A DNA stretch of 38,746 nucleotides from a bacterium (GTDB taxonomy: Bacteria > Bacillota > Clostridia > Christensenellales > Aristaeellaceae), in the NCBI GenBank assembly GCA_029009515.1, contig JAQXJZ010000095.1, forward strand, positions 1 to 38,746. The letters run 5' to 3'. The translations under genes and the position numbers were made by a program. The notes beneath the pieces were generated by a model. That model searched no databases, was not told the origin of the DNA, and saw nothing but the letters and a program-made list of their open reading frames with translations. The number at the start of each line of letters is the position of its first letter. The first letter of the stretch is position 1. Below, in pieces: positions 24,220-32,934 of the stretch.

Positions 24220-25422
24220 ATGAGCCTTAACAACGTTCCGTCTGCGGAGCGCATCCACATCGGTTTTTTCGGCATGTGCAACGCCGGCAAATCAAGCCTC
24301 GTCAACGCCGTGACCGGGCAAAGCCTGTCGGTGGTGTCTGATGTAAAGGGCACCACCACCGATCCCGTGAAAAAAGCCATGGAACTTTTGCCCCTTGGCC
24401 CGGTGGTGATTCTGGACACGCCCGGCCTGGACGACGAGGGCGAGCTGGGCAGGCTGCGCGTGGACAAGGCGCGGCAGATGCTTGCCCAGACCAACATCGC
24501 TGTGCTGGTGGCGGACGCCCAAAGCGGCCTTGGCGACATGGACCGCTGGCTTTTGCAGGAGCTGAAGGAGCGCAAAATCCCCTTCCTCATCGCCTTCACC
24601 AAGGCCGATCTTGCGGCGGATCATCCCGCATCCGGCGAAAGCGTCATCTACGTCAGCGCCGTTACCGGCGAAGGCGTGAACGAGCTGAAGGAAAAGCTGG
24701 GCCAGTTTGCCAAACAGCTGGAAAACCCCAGGGTGCTCGTGCGCGATCTGCTCTCCCCCGGCGATCTGGTGGTGCTGGTAACGCCCATTGACGAAGCTGC
24801 GCCCAAGGGCCGCCTGATTCTGCCCCAGCAGATGGTGCTGCGCGATATTCTGGATGCGCACGCCATGGCGGTGGCATGTCAGGACACGGAATTGAAGGAC
24901 ACGCTCAGCGCGCTTGGCCGCAAGCCGCGCATGGTCATCACCGATTCGCAGGCCTTCGCCGCGGTTGCCAAAGACACGCCTGCGGATATTCCACTCACCT
25001 CCTTCTCCATCCTCATGGCGCGCTACAAGGGTGAACTGGCCTCGCTGGTGCGCGGCTTTTCAGCGCTGAGCCGCCTGCAGGACGGCGACCGCGTGCTGAT
25101 CTCCGAAGGCTGCACACATCACCGCCAGTGCAAGGACATCGGCACCGTGAAAATGCCGGGATGGATCGGCCAGTTCTCCAAAGCCAAGCCGGAGTATCAC
25201 TTCACCTCCGGCGGCGAATTTCCGCAGGATCTGAGCCCCTACCGCGTGGTGGTGCACTGCGGCGCGTGCATGCTCAACGAGGCGGAAATGAAGCACCGCG
25301 TGAGCCTTGCTGCGCAGGCCAATGTGCCGATGGTGAACTACGGCATCGCCATTGCAGGCATGCACGGCATTCTCAAGCGCAGTCTGGAGCTTTTCCCGGA
25401 TCTGCTGGCGTTGCTGGCATAA
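24220..25422 (+). CDS. hydF: HydF, GTPase scaffold of [FeFe]-hydrogenase maturation
   Basis: A 400-residue protein that receives the H-cluster precursor and passes the two-iron unit to the hydrogenase. The N-terminal GTPase domain has G1 GMCNAGKSS (18-26), G3 DTPG (66-69) and G4 TKAD (127-130). A dimerisation domain follows, then the iron-sulfur domain with Cys298-x-His300 and His346-Cys347-x2-Cys350, the family's CxHx45HCxxC pattern. AGGAGG precedes the ATG, 18 bases after hydG. It is the last gene of the operon, closed by a strong terminator. No hydrogenase structural gene lies in the window. Confidence 0.95.
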   Translation: MSLNNVPSAERIHIGFFGMCNAGKSSLVNAVTGQSLSVVSDVKGTTTDPVKKAMELLPLGPVVILDTPGLDDEGELGRLRVDKARQMLAQTNIAVLVADAQSGLGDMDRWLLQELKERKIPFLIAFTKADLAADHPASGESVIYVSAVTGEGVNELKEKLGQFAKQLENPRVLVRDLLSPGDLVVLVTPIDEAAPKGRLILPQQMVLRDILDAHAMAVACQDTELKDTLSALGRKPRMVITDSQAFAAVAKDTPADIPLTSFSILMARYKGELASLVRGFSALSRLQDGDRVLISEGCTHHRQCKDIGTVKMPGWIGQFSKAKPEYHFTSGGEFPQDLSPYRVVVHCGACMLNEAEMKHRVSLAAQANVPMVNYGIAIAGMHGILKRSLELFPDLLALLA

Positions 25423-25435
25423 CGCATGACACACC

Positions 25436-25471
25436 AAAAGAGAGACAGCCCTTGCAGCTGTCTCTCTTTTT
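25436..25471. terminator. bidirectional terminator between hydF and the second GH38
   Basis: A perfect 14-base stem (25436-25449 with 25457-25470) around a seven-base loop, with the T run on the plus strand and an A run at its start giving T on the minus strand. It serves the convergent hydF and GH38 genes. Confidence 0.9.
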
Positions 25472-25481
25472 GTTGTTTTGG

Positions 25482-28400
25482 TTATGCCTTTTCGATGCGG
25501 AGGGTTTTGACCTCGAAGGTGCGGAAGTGCAGCTTCACGCAGCCTTCCTCCACCGCAAGCTCCTCCAGCTTGTTTTCCAGCATGTCGCAGGCCCAGACTC
25601 TTCCGGCAGGGATGTTGATGCCCAGCGTGCAGCTGGTATCGGCCTTCTTGCTTTCGTACATGCGCAGGATCACGTCGCCGCTGCCGTCCTCGGCAGGCTT
25701 GACGGTATCGATGAACACATTGGGCTCGTCCACGAAGAAGGCGCTAAAACCTTCCAGCGTGCCGGGAGCCACCTGCAGCGGCACGTTGAGGTCATAGGCC
25801 TCGTCCACCACGGGGCTGTCGATGAAGCTGCCCTCCCACGCGGTGAAGGCGTAGGTGAAGGTGTGCACGCCGTTGTCCGCGCGCATTTCGGGAGAAGCCG
25901 CAGCGCGCAGCAGGGTGAGCTGCAGCTCGTTGTCGTTCATGCTGATGCCGTACTTGCAGTCGTTGAGCACAGCTGCGCCGTGGCTCATGTCGCACAGGGC
26001 GCTGTAGCGCTGGTTGCACACCTCAAAGCGGTCGCTGTCGTACAGGCGGGAGCGGTGCGTGGGACGCATCATGTAGCCGAACTGAATTTCGTTGATGCCC
26101 TCGGCGGCCTGCACATTGACCGGGAAGGTCACCTTGAGCAGGCGGTGCAGCTCGTTCCAGTCCACGGTGGTCACAAAGTCCACGCGGCGGCTGCCGGCCT
26201 CCAGCACGATGTCCTGCGAGAAGGCGGAGTTGAGCACCCTGCGCTCCATGTGGATCACCGCGCGCAGACCCTCGGCTTCCTTCACGGTGAGGGTGACGGG
26301 CTCATTGATCTCCACCGGCTGCAGAATGTAGTGCGAGTCGATATCCCACGCGTCAAACAGGCGCGGCACATCCTTGTACATGAGCAGACGGTTCATGGGG
26401 CTGGCGGCAAACTCGCGGCCGGTTTCCTTGTCAACGAAGGAGACTACCTCGCCGCGCGCGTTCAGCTCCACGCGCACAATCTGGTTTTCCAGCACCGCGC
26501 CGTTTTCGGTAAGCATGGCGGCGGAGGTTTCCGCCTCCACGCTCTGCACGGCCGGCAGCAGCGATACCGCGCCCATGGACGGCACGCTGACATGCGCCAG
26601 CACGCCGTTTTCGGTCTTTTGGGTGGGGATGGCTTCGCCATCGGTGGTCACGGCGCCGTTGGCGTATTCGTCCGGCAGGTACACCAGGCCGGTGCGGTCA
26701 AAGCTGAGGGAGTTGAACACGGTCACGCCCTCGCCGCTGGTGAGCGCCTGCATGGCGTCCGCCTTGACGGCGTTGGCCTCGTCCTGAATCCAGACGTGAT
26801 CGCGCCGCGCATCCTCATACACCTTTGCGATGGAGGAACCGGGCAGAATGTCGTGGAAGTGATTGAGCAGCAGCTTCTTCCACGCAGCGTCCATGCGCGC
26901 CAGCGGATATTCCGCGCCGTTCAGCATGGCCATGGTACCCCACATTTCAGCTTCGCGCAGCGCCAGTTCGCCCTTGCGGTTGCCCTTCTTGATAGCAGCC
27001 TGAGAGGTGAACACGCCGCGATGGGCGGAGAAGTACAGTTCGCCCACGTAGGTATGCCTGGGGCCGCCCTTCTTTTCCATATCCTCAAAGAACACCACGG
27101 GCGATTCATTGCGCACCCTGGGCATGCCTTCGAGGTTGCCTTCGCGCTTGAGGTATTCCACATGATCGCGGCAGGGACCGCCGCCGCCATCGCCGTAGCC
27201 GTAGGGCAGCAGGAAGGCGTCCAGATCGCGCTTCTGCACGCGGCCCTTCCATGCGGAGCAGATCTCCTTGGGATCGGTGCGGTAGGTGTAGCTGGTGGGC
27301 AGGAAGCTGACCACCTCGCTGCCGTCCGCGCCCTGCCAGGTGAAGTAGTGATACGGGAACTTGTCGCCCTCGTTATACGACCAGAAGATCTTCTGCGTGA
27401 CCAGATACTTCACGCCGCAGCCATTCAGAATCTGCGGCAGCGCGGCCGAATAGCCAAAGGTATCGGGCAGCCACAGCACCACGCTGTCCACGCCCAGCTC
27501 GTCCTTGTAATAGCGCTTGCCGTGCACCAGCTGGCGGATGAGCGATTCGCCGCTGGTCATGTTGGTATCAGGCTCCACCCACATCGCGCCCTCGGCGATC
27601 CACTGACCGCGCCTGATGGCCTCGCGGATGCGCTCGTACAGCTCCGGATAGTGCTCGCGGCACATCTCGTAGGCGGCGGGCTGGCTCTGCAGGAACTTGT
27701 ATTCGGGGTTCTCCTCCAGCAGGCGCAGCTGCTGGGCAAAGGTGCGGCTGGTTTTGCGGCGGGTTTCATCCATGGGCCACAGCCATGCCAGATCCAGATG
27801 GGCGTTGCCGATGGCGTAGAACTCCGGCACGGTAGAGCCGTTGACGGCCTGCAGCACGGGTTTCAGCGCTTCACGGGCAGCGCGGTAGCTTTCGATGCGG
27901 TCTTCCAGCGGCTGCTCAAAGTCCACCGTCAGCGTAGCCTTTTCCAGCGCACCGGCAATTTTGTCCGCGCGCAGGCTTTCCTCATTCACCTGATCGCCCA
28001 GCTGGCGCAGGGTGTCCAGATCCATATAGAGCTGATACGCGTCCTCGTTCCATACGCCGTAGGTCAGCTGCCCGAGCGTGGCGCGCTCGCCCTCCACCGC
28101 AGGATCCTGATAGCTTCCCGGCAGCACGGGGCCGGTGGCGCAGTGGCTTAGGGTGCTCTGCGGGAAGAAATGACCGGCATAGGCCTCCATCAGCAATTCA
28201 TAGGTGCGTCCGGCCTCGCCACAGGTGGTGAGCACATTGTCCACAATGTAGTGATGGGGCGTGTGCACCCACTCGGCGCGATAGGTGCCAAAGGACTTGC
28301 CGTCCACAAACAGCGTGGTTTCGCCGCCGGTGTGCAGATCCATCACAATGCGCTTGCCCTCGGCTTCCTTGGGCAGGGTGATCCGGCTCTTCATCCAGCA

Positions 28401-28598
28401 GTATTCCCAGGTATGACCCCATTTGGTGCCGGGCGTCATGGGCTGAAAATCGCCCTTGAGCGCCTCGTCAGGCGTGAGATAATCCATGGTGAAAAAGGCT
28501 TCCACGTCGATGCTGCCCAGCGGCAGGTACAGATCCTTTTTGAGCGTATCCAGCCAGTGATCCAGGCGCTTCTGCCATTCAGAATGCATGTATTTCAT
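25482..28598 (-). CDS. GH38 alpha-mannosidase (second copy)
   Basis: A 1038-residue cytoplasmic GH38 enzyme. Catalytic and zinc residues are His267 and Asp269 (AHLDLAWLWP), Asp379 (WLPDTFG, nucleophile) and His582 (HFHDILPG). The N-terminal beta domain (to about 240), barrel, helical bundle and C-terminal beta-sandwich match the first GH38 throughout, but the sequences have diverged clearly, so a different linkage or aglycone is likely rather than a recent duplication. Start ATG 28598 has AAAGGA upstream. It appears to be its own transcription unit, because a hairpin terminator lies between it and the upstream GH43 gene. Expected action is exo-release of mannose from imported or endogenous glycans. 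Confidence 0.95.
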   Translation of the reverse strand: MKYMHSEWQKRLDHWLDTLKKDLYLPLGSIDVEAFFTMDYLTPDEALKGDFQPMTPGTKWGHTWEYCWMKSRITLPKEAEGKRIVMDLHTGGETTLFVDGKSFGTYRAEWVHTPHHYIVDNVLTTCGEAGRTYELLMEAYAGHFFPQSTLSHCATGPVLPGSYQDPAVEGERATLGQLTYGVWNEDAYQLYMDLDTLRQLGDQVNEESLRADKIAGALEKATLTVDFEQPLEDRIESYRAAREALKPVLQAVNGSTVPEFYAIGNAHLDLAWLWPMDETRRKTSRTFAQQLRLLEENPEYKFLQSQPAAYEMCREHYPELYERIREAIRRGQWIAEGAMWVEPDTNMTSGESLIRQLVHGKRYYKDELGVDSVVLWLPDTFGYSAALPQILNGCGVKYLVTQKIFWSYNEGDKFPYHYFTWQGADGSEVVSFLPTSYTYRTDPKEICSAWKGRVQKRDLDAFLLPYGYGDGGGGPCRDHVEYLKREGNLEGMPRVRNESPVVFFEDMEKKGGPRHTYVGELYFSAHRGVFTSQAAIKKGNRKGELALREAEMWGTMAMLNGAEYPLARMDAAWKKLLLNHFHDILPGSSIAKVYEDARRDHVWIQDEANAVKADAMQALTSGEGVTVFNSLSFDRTGLVYLPDEYANGAVTTDGEAIPTQKTENGVLAHVSVPSMGAVSLLPAVQSVEAETSAAMLTENGAVLENQIVRVELNARGEVVSFVDKETGREFAASPMNRLLMYKDVPRLFDAWDIDSHYILQPVEINEPVTLTVKEAEGLRAVIHMERRVLNSAFSQDIVLEAGSRRVDFVTTVDWNELHRLLKVTFPVNVQAAEGINEIQFGYMMRPTHRSRLYDSDRFEVCNQRYSALCDMSHGAAVLNDCKYGISMNDNELQLTLLRAAASPEMRADNGVHTFTYAFTAWEGSFIDSPVVDEAYDLNVPLQVAPGTLEGFSAFFVDEPNVFIDTVKPAEDGSGDVILRMYESKKADTSCTLGINIPAGRVWACDMLENKLEELAVEEGCVKLHFRTFEVKTLRIEKA

Positions 28599-28683
28599 TG
28601 CAAAATTCCTTTCGTTTGGTTGAATTTTGTAACGTACAGATTCTGCATGTCTTCCGCATTTTCCTGCTTTGAGAAACTTGATG

Positions 28684-28719
28684 AAAAAAGGAACTTCGCA
28701 CGCGAAGCGGACTCCTTTT
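28684..28719 (-). terminator. terminator downstream of the GH43 gene
   Basis: On the minus strand CTTCG (28707-28703) pairs with CGAAG (28698-28694), the outer TCC/GGA bases can also pair, and a run of six T follows (28689-28684). It lies just after the GH43 stop codon and upstream of the second GH38. Confidence 0.6.
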
Positions 28720-28727
28720 TTGGGTGC

Positions 28728-29591
28728 TTATTTCCGCACGAGCTTTCCGTTCTTTTCCTCGATGACGTGGAAAAACGGGCGTTCCTCCAGATGTGCGTTG
28801 GGGCTGTGCAGCGTCAGATACAGCTGTCCGTCCAGTCCGCGGAAGACCATGCCATGTCCTCCGTCATCCATGAACAGCGGATCGATCTGACGGAACACGC
28901 CGTCGATCTCGCCATTGTCCGAAAGCGCCACGGCCTCGGTGTAGCCGCCGTCGGAGAAGCTGGCCCACAGGCACAGGAGCGATCCATCCTCCGTGCGCCA
29001 CAGGAAGGGGCCGTCGGTGACGCAGCCGTCCACGCCGGAGGAATGATGCATCACCTTGCACCACTCCGCCTCCGAGGCCCGGAACAGCAGTCTGGGCTCG
29101 CCTGCCGCTGCCCGGAGATCATCCGTCATCTCCACTGCGCATACCTCGCCGTCGCCTGCCTGCACCCATTCATGGCAGAAAACCATGTACGGTTTGCCCG
29201 CCTTGCTCACATAGAAGGTGCCGTCCAGGCATTCCCAATCGCGGGGCGTAATGCAGCCGTCGGAGTGCGGATGGAACGGCCCCAGCGGGCTATCCGCCTT
29301 CAGGATGGCCGTGCCGCGGCATACAGACGGATTTTTGAAACTGGCGAACATGTAAAACGCGCCCTGCCACACATGCACTTCCGGGGCCCAGTAGTTGCGG
29401 TCCGCCCAGAAGGTGCCGTCGTTTTCAAAGCAGACCTGCGGCTCGCTCCAGTTTTCCAGATCGTCGCTCACATATACGTCAAACCCGGTAGCGGAGCCCC
29501 AGCAGGTGGCTCCGCGCGTGCCGTACAGATAATACCTGCCTTCATAAACCAGCACAAATGGATCGCGGATGTTGATGTCACTGCGTTTCAT
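28728..29591 (-). CDS. GH43 family glycoside hydrolase
   Basis: A 287-residue five-bladed beta-propeller enzyme of clan GH-F. Asp10 in NIRDPFVL is the usual general base and Asp123 in CLDGTFYV the pKa modulator. The position of the general acid Glu reads TDGPFLWR, giving Asp193 instead of Glu, which resembles some uncharacterised GH43 subfamilies. Family activities are exo-arabinofuranosidase, xylosidase or galactosidase. There is no signal peptide, so it acts inside the cell. The ATG overlaps the stop of the DUF4340 remnant (ATGA), with AAAGGAG upstream, so it was built to be co-transcribed with that damaged operon. Activity and substrate need assay. Confidence 0.85.
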   Translation of the reverse strand: MKRSDINIRDPFVLVYEGRYYLYGTRGATCWGSATGFDVYVSDDLENWSEPQVCFENDGTFWADRNYWAPEVHVWQGAFYMFASFKNPSVCRGTAILKADSPLGPFHPHSDGCITPRDWECLDGTFYVSKAGKPYMVFCHEWVQAGDGEVCAVEMTDDLRAAAGEPRLLFRASEAEWCKVMHHSSGVDGCVTDGPFLWRTEDGSLLCLWASFSDGGYTEAVALSDNGEIDGVFRQIDPLFMDDGGHGMVFRGLDGQLYLTLHSPNAHLEERPFFHVIEEKNGKLVRK

Positions 29592-30271
29592 AAACGCTCT
29601 CCTTTGATGGCCAAAATCAGATCATCCACCTTTTCGCAACGGATGAAAAAGCGTCCGGCAGCGCCTGCGTCAATCAGGTCGTAGTGCTCGTTGTACGCAT
29701 ACACCTGCAGCTGGGTTCCCGTGCCGTCGCATAACGAAGCAATCAGCCGGACCGGCTGATTCAGCCCGTAGACTGCCAGGCCAGCGGCGTCATAAACCGT
29801 TGCAATGTACGTTTCTGCATGAATGGCGCAGATTCCTTCGATCAGTCGCTCCATCCGGCGCGTATCGGCGCTGTGCTGCACAGGCGATTCAACCGTCCAC
29901 GGCAGCAGCTGATCATCGGTGCCTTTTCGGGTGGCAATCATCGCGCCCTGGTCATCCAGGCCGATCACTGCCGCCTGCCCCGCGTTGTCCGCCGTCTGAC
30001 GCAATGCGCCCGGCAGCGCATGCTGTTCAGGAAGCGTGCGGGTGATAACATCGTAAAAATCCGAGGGAACCAGATGCACGGCTGGATCGCCCTCCATCTG
30101 CACATAGCACGAAAGGCCGGACGAGGTCTTTTTGCCCACCACAAGGCGGATGGTTTCTCCGTCTGCATAGCGCAGCTCCACGCGCGCCGCAGGATTGTCC
30201 AGACCGCACGCCTGCAGATCAAGCGCGTCATAGCTGGCGGTGACGGGCAGGTTCTGCGCCGCTACCAGCAT
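29588..30271 (-). CDS. DUF4340 domain protein, N-terminally shortened
   Basis: A 227-residue product. The stretch LDLQACGLDNPAARVELRYA and the following VVGKKTSSGLSCYVQM are the recurring unit of DUF4340 proteins, which accompany GldF/GldG-like ABC-2 exporters. Known members begin with a membrane helix and a first beta domain; here the protein starts directly in the middle of that layout. ATG 30271 overlaps the stop of the upstream gene (TGATG) and has AAGGAGG, so the original ribosome site appears joined to an internal part of the gene by an in-frame loss. It is probably non-functional as a membrane partner. The family assignment is fairly sure; the deletion is inferred from family knowledge. 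Confidence 0.6.
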   Translation of the reverse strand: MLVAAQNLPVTASYDALDLQACGLDNPAARVELRYADGETIRLVVGKKTSSGLSCYVQMEGDPAVHLVPSDFYDVITRTLPEQHALPGALRQTADNAGQAAVIGLDDQGAMIATRKGTDDQLLPWTVESPVQHSADTRRMERLIEGICAIHAETYIATVYDAAGLAVYGLNQPVRLIASLCDGTGTQLQVYAYNEHYDLIDAGAAGRFFIRCEKVDDLILAIKGERL

Positions 30272-30657
30272 CACAGCCGCCTCCTTCGCAGGAGCACGAC
30301 GCTCATAGCCAGCAGGATCGCGCACGGCAGCGCAAGCAGGAACACCAGACTGACCGCCTGCTTTTCCTGCTCGCTGGGGAAGGTGATGAGCTGCGCCGCC
30401 AGCCGCTTCACGCCCGCATCCAGCGTGGCGCCGCTGCCCTGATCGGTGATCTTCTCAAGGCAGGCGGACAGGAACGCAAGGTTCTCGCTCGCGTCCAGCA
30501 CGGAGGTGCCCGTCAGTTGCACGTCATCCATCAGCATTTCCGCGCTGGCCAGCTGCAGAATGTGTATATCGCCGCTTTGGGCAAGCAGCGCCAGCACAGC
30601 CGCCGTCAGCAGGCACAGCAGCGCATTATACAGCGCAAAGGGCATTTGTTTTTTCAT
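30271..30657 (-). pseudogene. GldG-like ABC-associated protein, internally deleted remnant
   Basis: A 128-residue product with an N-terminal membrane helix (ALYNALLCLLTAAVLALLAQ) and a C-terminal membrane helix ending in LLRRRRL. The about 70 residues before the last helix (NLAFLSACLEKI and ITFPSEQEKQAVS) look like the end of GldG/ABC_transp_aux proteins. These are normally about 450-500 residues with a large external domain between the two helices; nearly all of that is missing, yet the frame stays open. The start is ATG 30657 with AAGGGG eight bases away. It lies between an ABC-2 permease fragment and the DUF4340 gene, the usual order for this exporter type. Confidence 0.5.
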
Positions 30658-30662
30658 CCTGC

Positions 30663-31030
30663 TCACCCCTTTGCCACGCGCCGGGCTTCAATCACACGGC
30701 AGGTCAAAAACACCATCAGGCCCGTAAAGGCCAGATAGTACACAACATCCGACAGGCTGATGATGCCGCCGGCAAAATCGCCCAGCCGCTGCGATGACGG
30801 CAGCCAGCGCAGCGCCTGCCTGACCGCATGCAGATAGGTGGCGTTCAATTGCGGCACAATGGAATGCTCGCTCAGGTACAGAAACACATTCACGCCAAGC
30901 GTGAGCACAGCCGCCGTCACCTGATTGACGCACAGCGAGCTGACCAGCAGGCCCACCGAGAGCATGGACAGATCCAGCAGATAATACCCCAGATACACTG
31001 CTGCCATCTGAGCGGCGGATAAAGCTGGAC
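30663..31030 (-). pseudogene. ABC-2 permease (GldF-like), 3' fragment
   Basis: In this frame the protein reads as the second half of an ABC-2 type permease: LSAAQMAAVYLGYYLLDLSM, then GLLVSSLCVNQVTAAVLTLG and a final helix before RVIEARRVAKG. About three membrane helices remain of six or more. Upstream of about 31,030 the same frame becomes nonsense, while another frame is the AraC regulator described next, so the 5' half and any ATPase gene have been lost. No ribosome site precedes the first possible ATG (31007). Confidence 0.6.
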
Positions 31031-32358
31031 GAATCGTAATAACCCACAGCTGCGGCAATATCCTTGATGGAACGGTCCGACTCCGACAGCAGCGCCTTGG
31101 AGCGTTCAACGCGCAGCAGGGTGAGATACTCCAGAGGCGACATGCGCATGATGTCCTTGAACGCCAGCGACAGCCTGGCCGTGGGCATATCAAACGCCTC
31201 GGCGATGGCGCTGATGGACAGCTCCTGATCGGCAAAATGATCCTGAATGTAGCTCACCACCTGCATGATGACGGAGGGCTGCTCCGCCTCCACGTCCGGC
31301 TCGCGCACCTTTTCATCCGTCTTCAAAATCAGATGGCAGAGCTTGCGCAGCAGTCCGTCCAGATCATCCAGGCTCTGGCAGTTGGACAGCGAGAAAATAT
31401 CGTACAGCTCTTTCAGCTCGTGATCCGACGCCAGCGACGCAGTGCGCTCTCTGAGCAGCGTGGCGATGGTGTCGTTGTATATCAGGCGGAACACGAAGGG
31501 AGAGATATTGGTATGCTTGAGCAGCTGCAGCAGCTCGTCAATCTTTCCGGAAAGCAGGCCGCAGTCGTTGAGGTTCAGCGCCCGGTTGATACCATCGGTT
31601 ATTTTGCGCGCCTTGGGCAGGATGTCCTCGATGCTGGTAGAAATGGTAGAATAGTCAAGAATGTGGTTTTCATCCATGACAAAGCGGTTGTCATAGGCGG
31701 TGGCCGCCTCCAGATAAGCTGCCGGGGCAGAGAAGAAATCCGTCTTCACGCCGGAAAGCGCCACAATCGCATGGCCGCTGCGCTCCATGGTGGTTTCGCG
31801 GATGGCTTCCGTCATGCGGTACAGCGTGTCCGGCTCGCTGGCAAACATCAGATACATGTGCACGTTCAGCGCCACAAGCACACCGGCAGCCCCCACTGCC
31901 AGCATTGCCCAGCTCAGGCGGTACATGCTGCGCCAGGCGCTGCCGCTCATGTCCGCAGCGCGCAGCACCGTAACATACCTCATGCCCCAATCCGCGCCGT
32001 GATGGGACAAAAGCAGCCAGCTCTCGCCATCGTGGCGGAACTGTTCAATCTGCAGTTCTCTGTTTTTGTTCAGCTGCTGAGCAATCAGCTCCGCAGGAAT
32101 GTCAAAGTCGCATTCCTGCGCAAGCAGCTGTTCATCGTGGAAGATATACGTATTGTTGCTGTCCTCAATGGCGTCGGCAAACAGCTTGATGTAGACGCTT
32201 TCCTTGATGAGAAACATCATGGTGCCCTTGCTGCTCTGGGTACTGGTGCCCAGCGGGAATACCACCGCCAGCACAATGGCCAGCAGCGTGACGTAAGACA
32301 GTGCATAGTGCACAAAGGTGGATGTGCGCAAACGCTTCAGCCGTTTGATCACCTTCAT
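30688..32358 (-). pseudogene. membrane-anchored AraC regulator, 3' end lost and fused to permease fragment
   Basis: The open frame is 556 codons, but only residues 1 to about 447 look like a real protein. There are two membrane helices (about 15-37 and 149-170) flanking an external segment, a linker, and an AraC DNA-binding domain (about 345-447: LSISAIAEAFDMPTARLSLA and IKDIAAAVGYYDSSSFIRR). After FIRR, where the last recognition helix and the FKxxxGxxPxxYR ending should follow, the frame reads unrelated sequence that is the out-of-frame ABC-2 permease. The break lies near 31,010-31,030. ATG 32358 overlaps the stop of the binding-protein remnant; GTG 32352 fits GGGAGG better. Such regulators normally control sugar ABC importers. 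DNA binding is probably lost. Confidence 0.7.
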
Positions 32359-32846
32359 TCCTCCCGTCCTTCGCGGTAACGGTCATAGGCTTTTTGATAA
32401 ATCGCCTTATATTCTTCACTGCCGGCTTCCTTCAACTTGGCCTGGAATGCCTGGAAGGATTCTTCCGTCACACCCTCGGCCATCCATTCCACCAGCGCTG
32501 TGTCCATCACATTTTTGAGCCGAATGTGCAGCTGCAGCAATCTGGCAGATTCCTGCGTGGTTTTGGGCATCACATAGGTCAACAGACGGAAGGAGTGGTT
32601 TTCCACCACGCCGGCCTGCTCGTACTGTTCGCAGTAGGCCGCTTTTTCCTGCCGGTGCTCGGCGGGAACGTAGACGGATTCGTAGTAGTCCGAGGGCGCA
32701 TAGAACTGGCCGCAGATCACAGGAACAATGCTGTACAGCCCATCATCTGCAGGCACATATTTCACTTCATACCGCCCGTCGTCGCGCAGAAGCAGCGTAT
32801 CGCCCACAGGGCCATTCTGAGCCACCAGCATGCTTGCGTTTTGCAA
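32355..32846 (-). pseudogene. sugar solute-binding protein, C-terminal remnant
   Basis: About 163 codons resembling the last third of an LplA-like sugar-binding lipoprotein: the closing block WMAEGVTEESFQAFQAKL then EYKAIYQKAYDRY is typical. There is no signal peptide, no ligand-binding first lobe and no ribosome site; the frame merely stays open to a TAG near 32,889, inside the promoter region of the plus-strand GH63-like gene. The first part of the gene has been lost. It sits directly before the truncated AraC regulator (four-base overlap), the usual pairing for this importer type. Confidence 0.55.
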
Positions 32847-32856
32847 ATATGCAAAA
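32839..32856. promoter_or_regulatory. palindrome upstream of the GH63-like gene promoter
   Basis: TTTTGC (32839-32844) and GCAAAA (32851-32856) form a perfect inverted repeat with a six-base AT-rich centre, 11 bases upstream of the candidate -35 box. The size and symmetry suit a LacI-type or similar sugar-repressor operator. It also lies within the open frame of the binding-protein remnant, so chance is possible. Confidence 0.4.
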
Positions 32857-32867
32857 TTTTCGGCTAT

Positions 32868-32895
32868 TTGCTTCCGGGCCTGCCGGCCCTACAAT
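32868..32895 (+). promoter_or_regulatory. candidate promoter of the GH63-like gene
   Basis: TTGCTT (32868-32873) and TACAAT (32890-32895) with 16-base spacing lie 40 bases before the ATG at 32935. Confidence 0.5.
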
Positions 32896-32934
32896 AAAAG
32901 CAGAAAAAACCATCCATACAAGGGAGGTCAGAAT

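Noticed and set aside
25128-28151. A 1007-codon plus-strand open frame opposite the second GH38
   Set aside because: It begins inside hydF out of frame and has antisense-type composition.
28628-28638. Small palindrome TGTA-ACG-TACA upstream of the second GH38, possibly a regulator site
   Set aside because: It is only four bases per arm, expected by chance, and does not match the catabolite-repression consensus.
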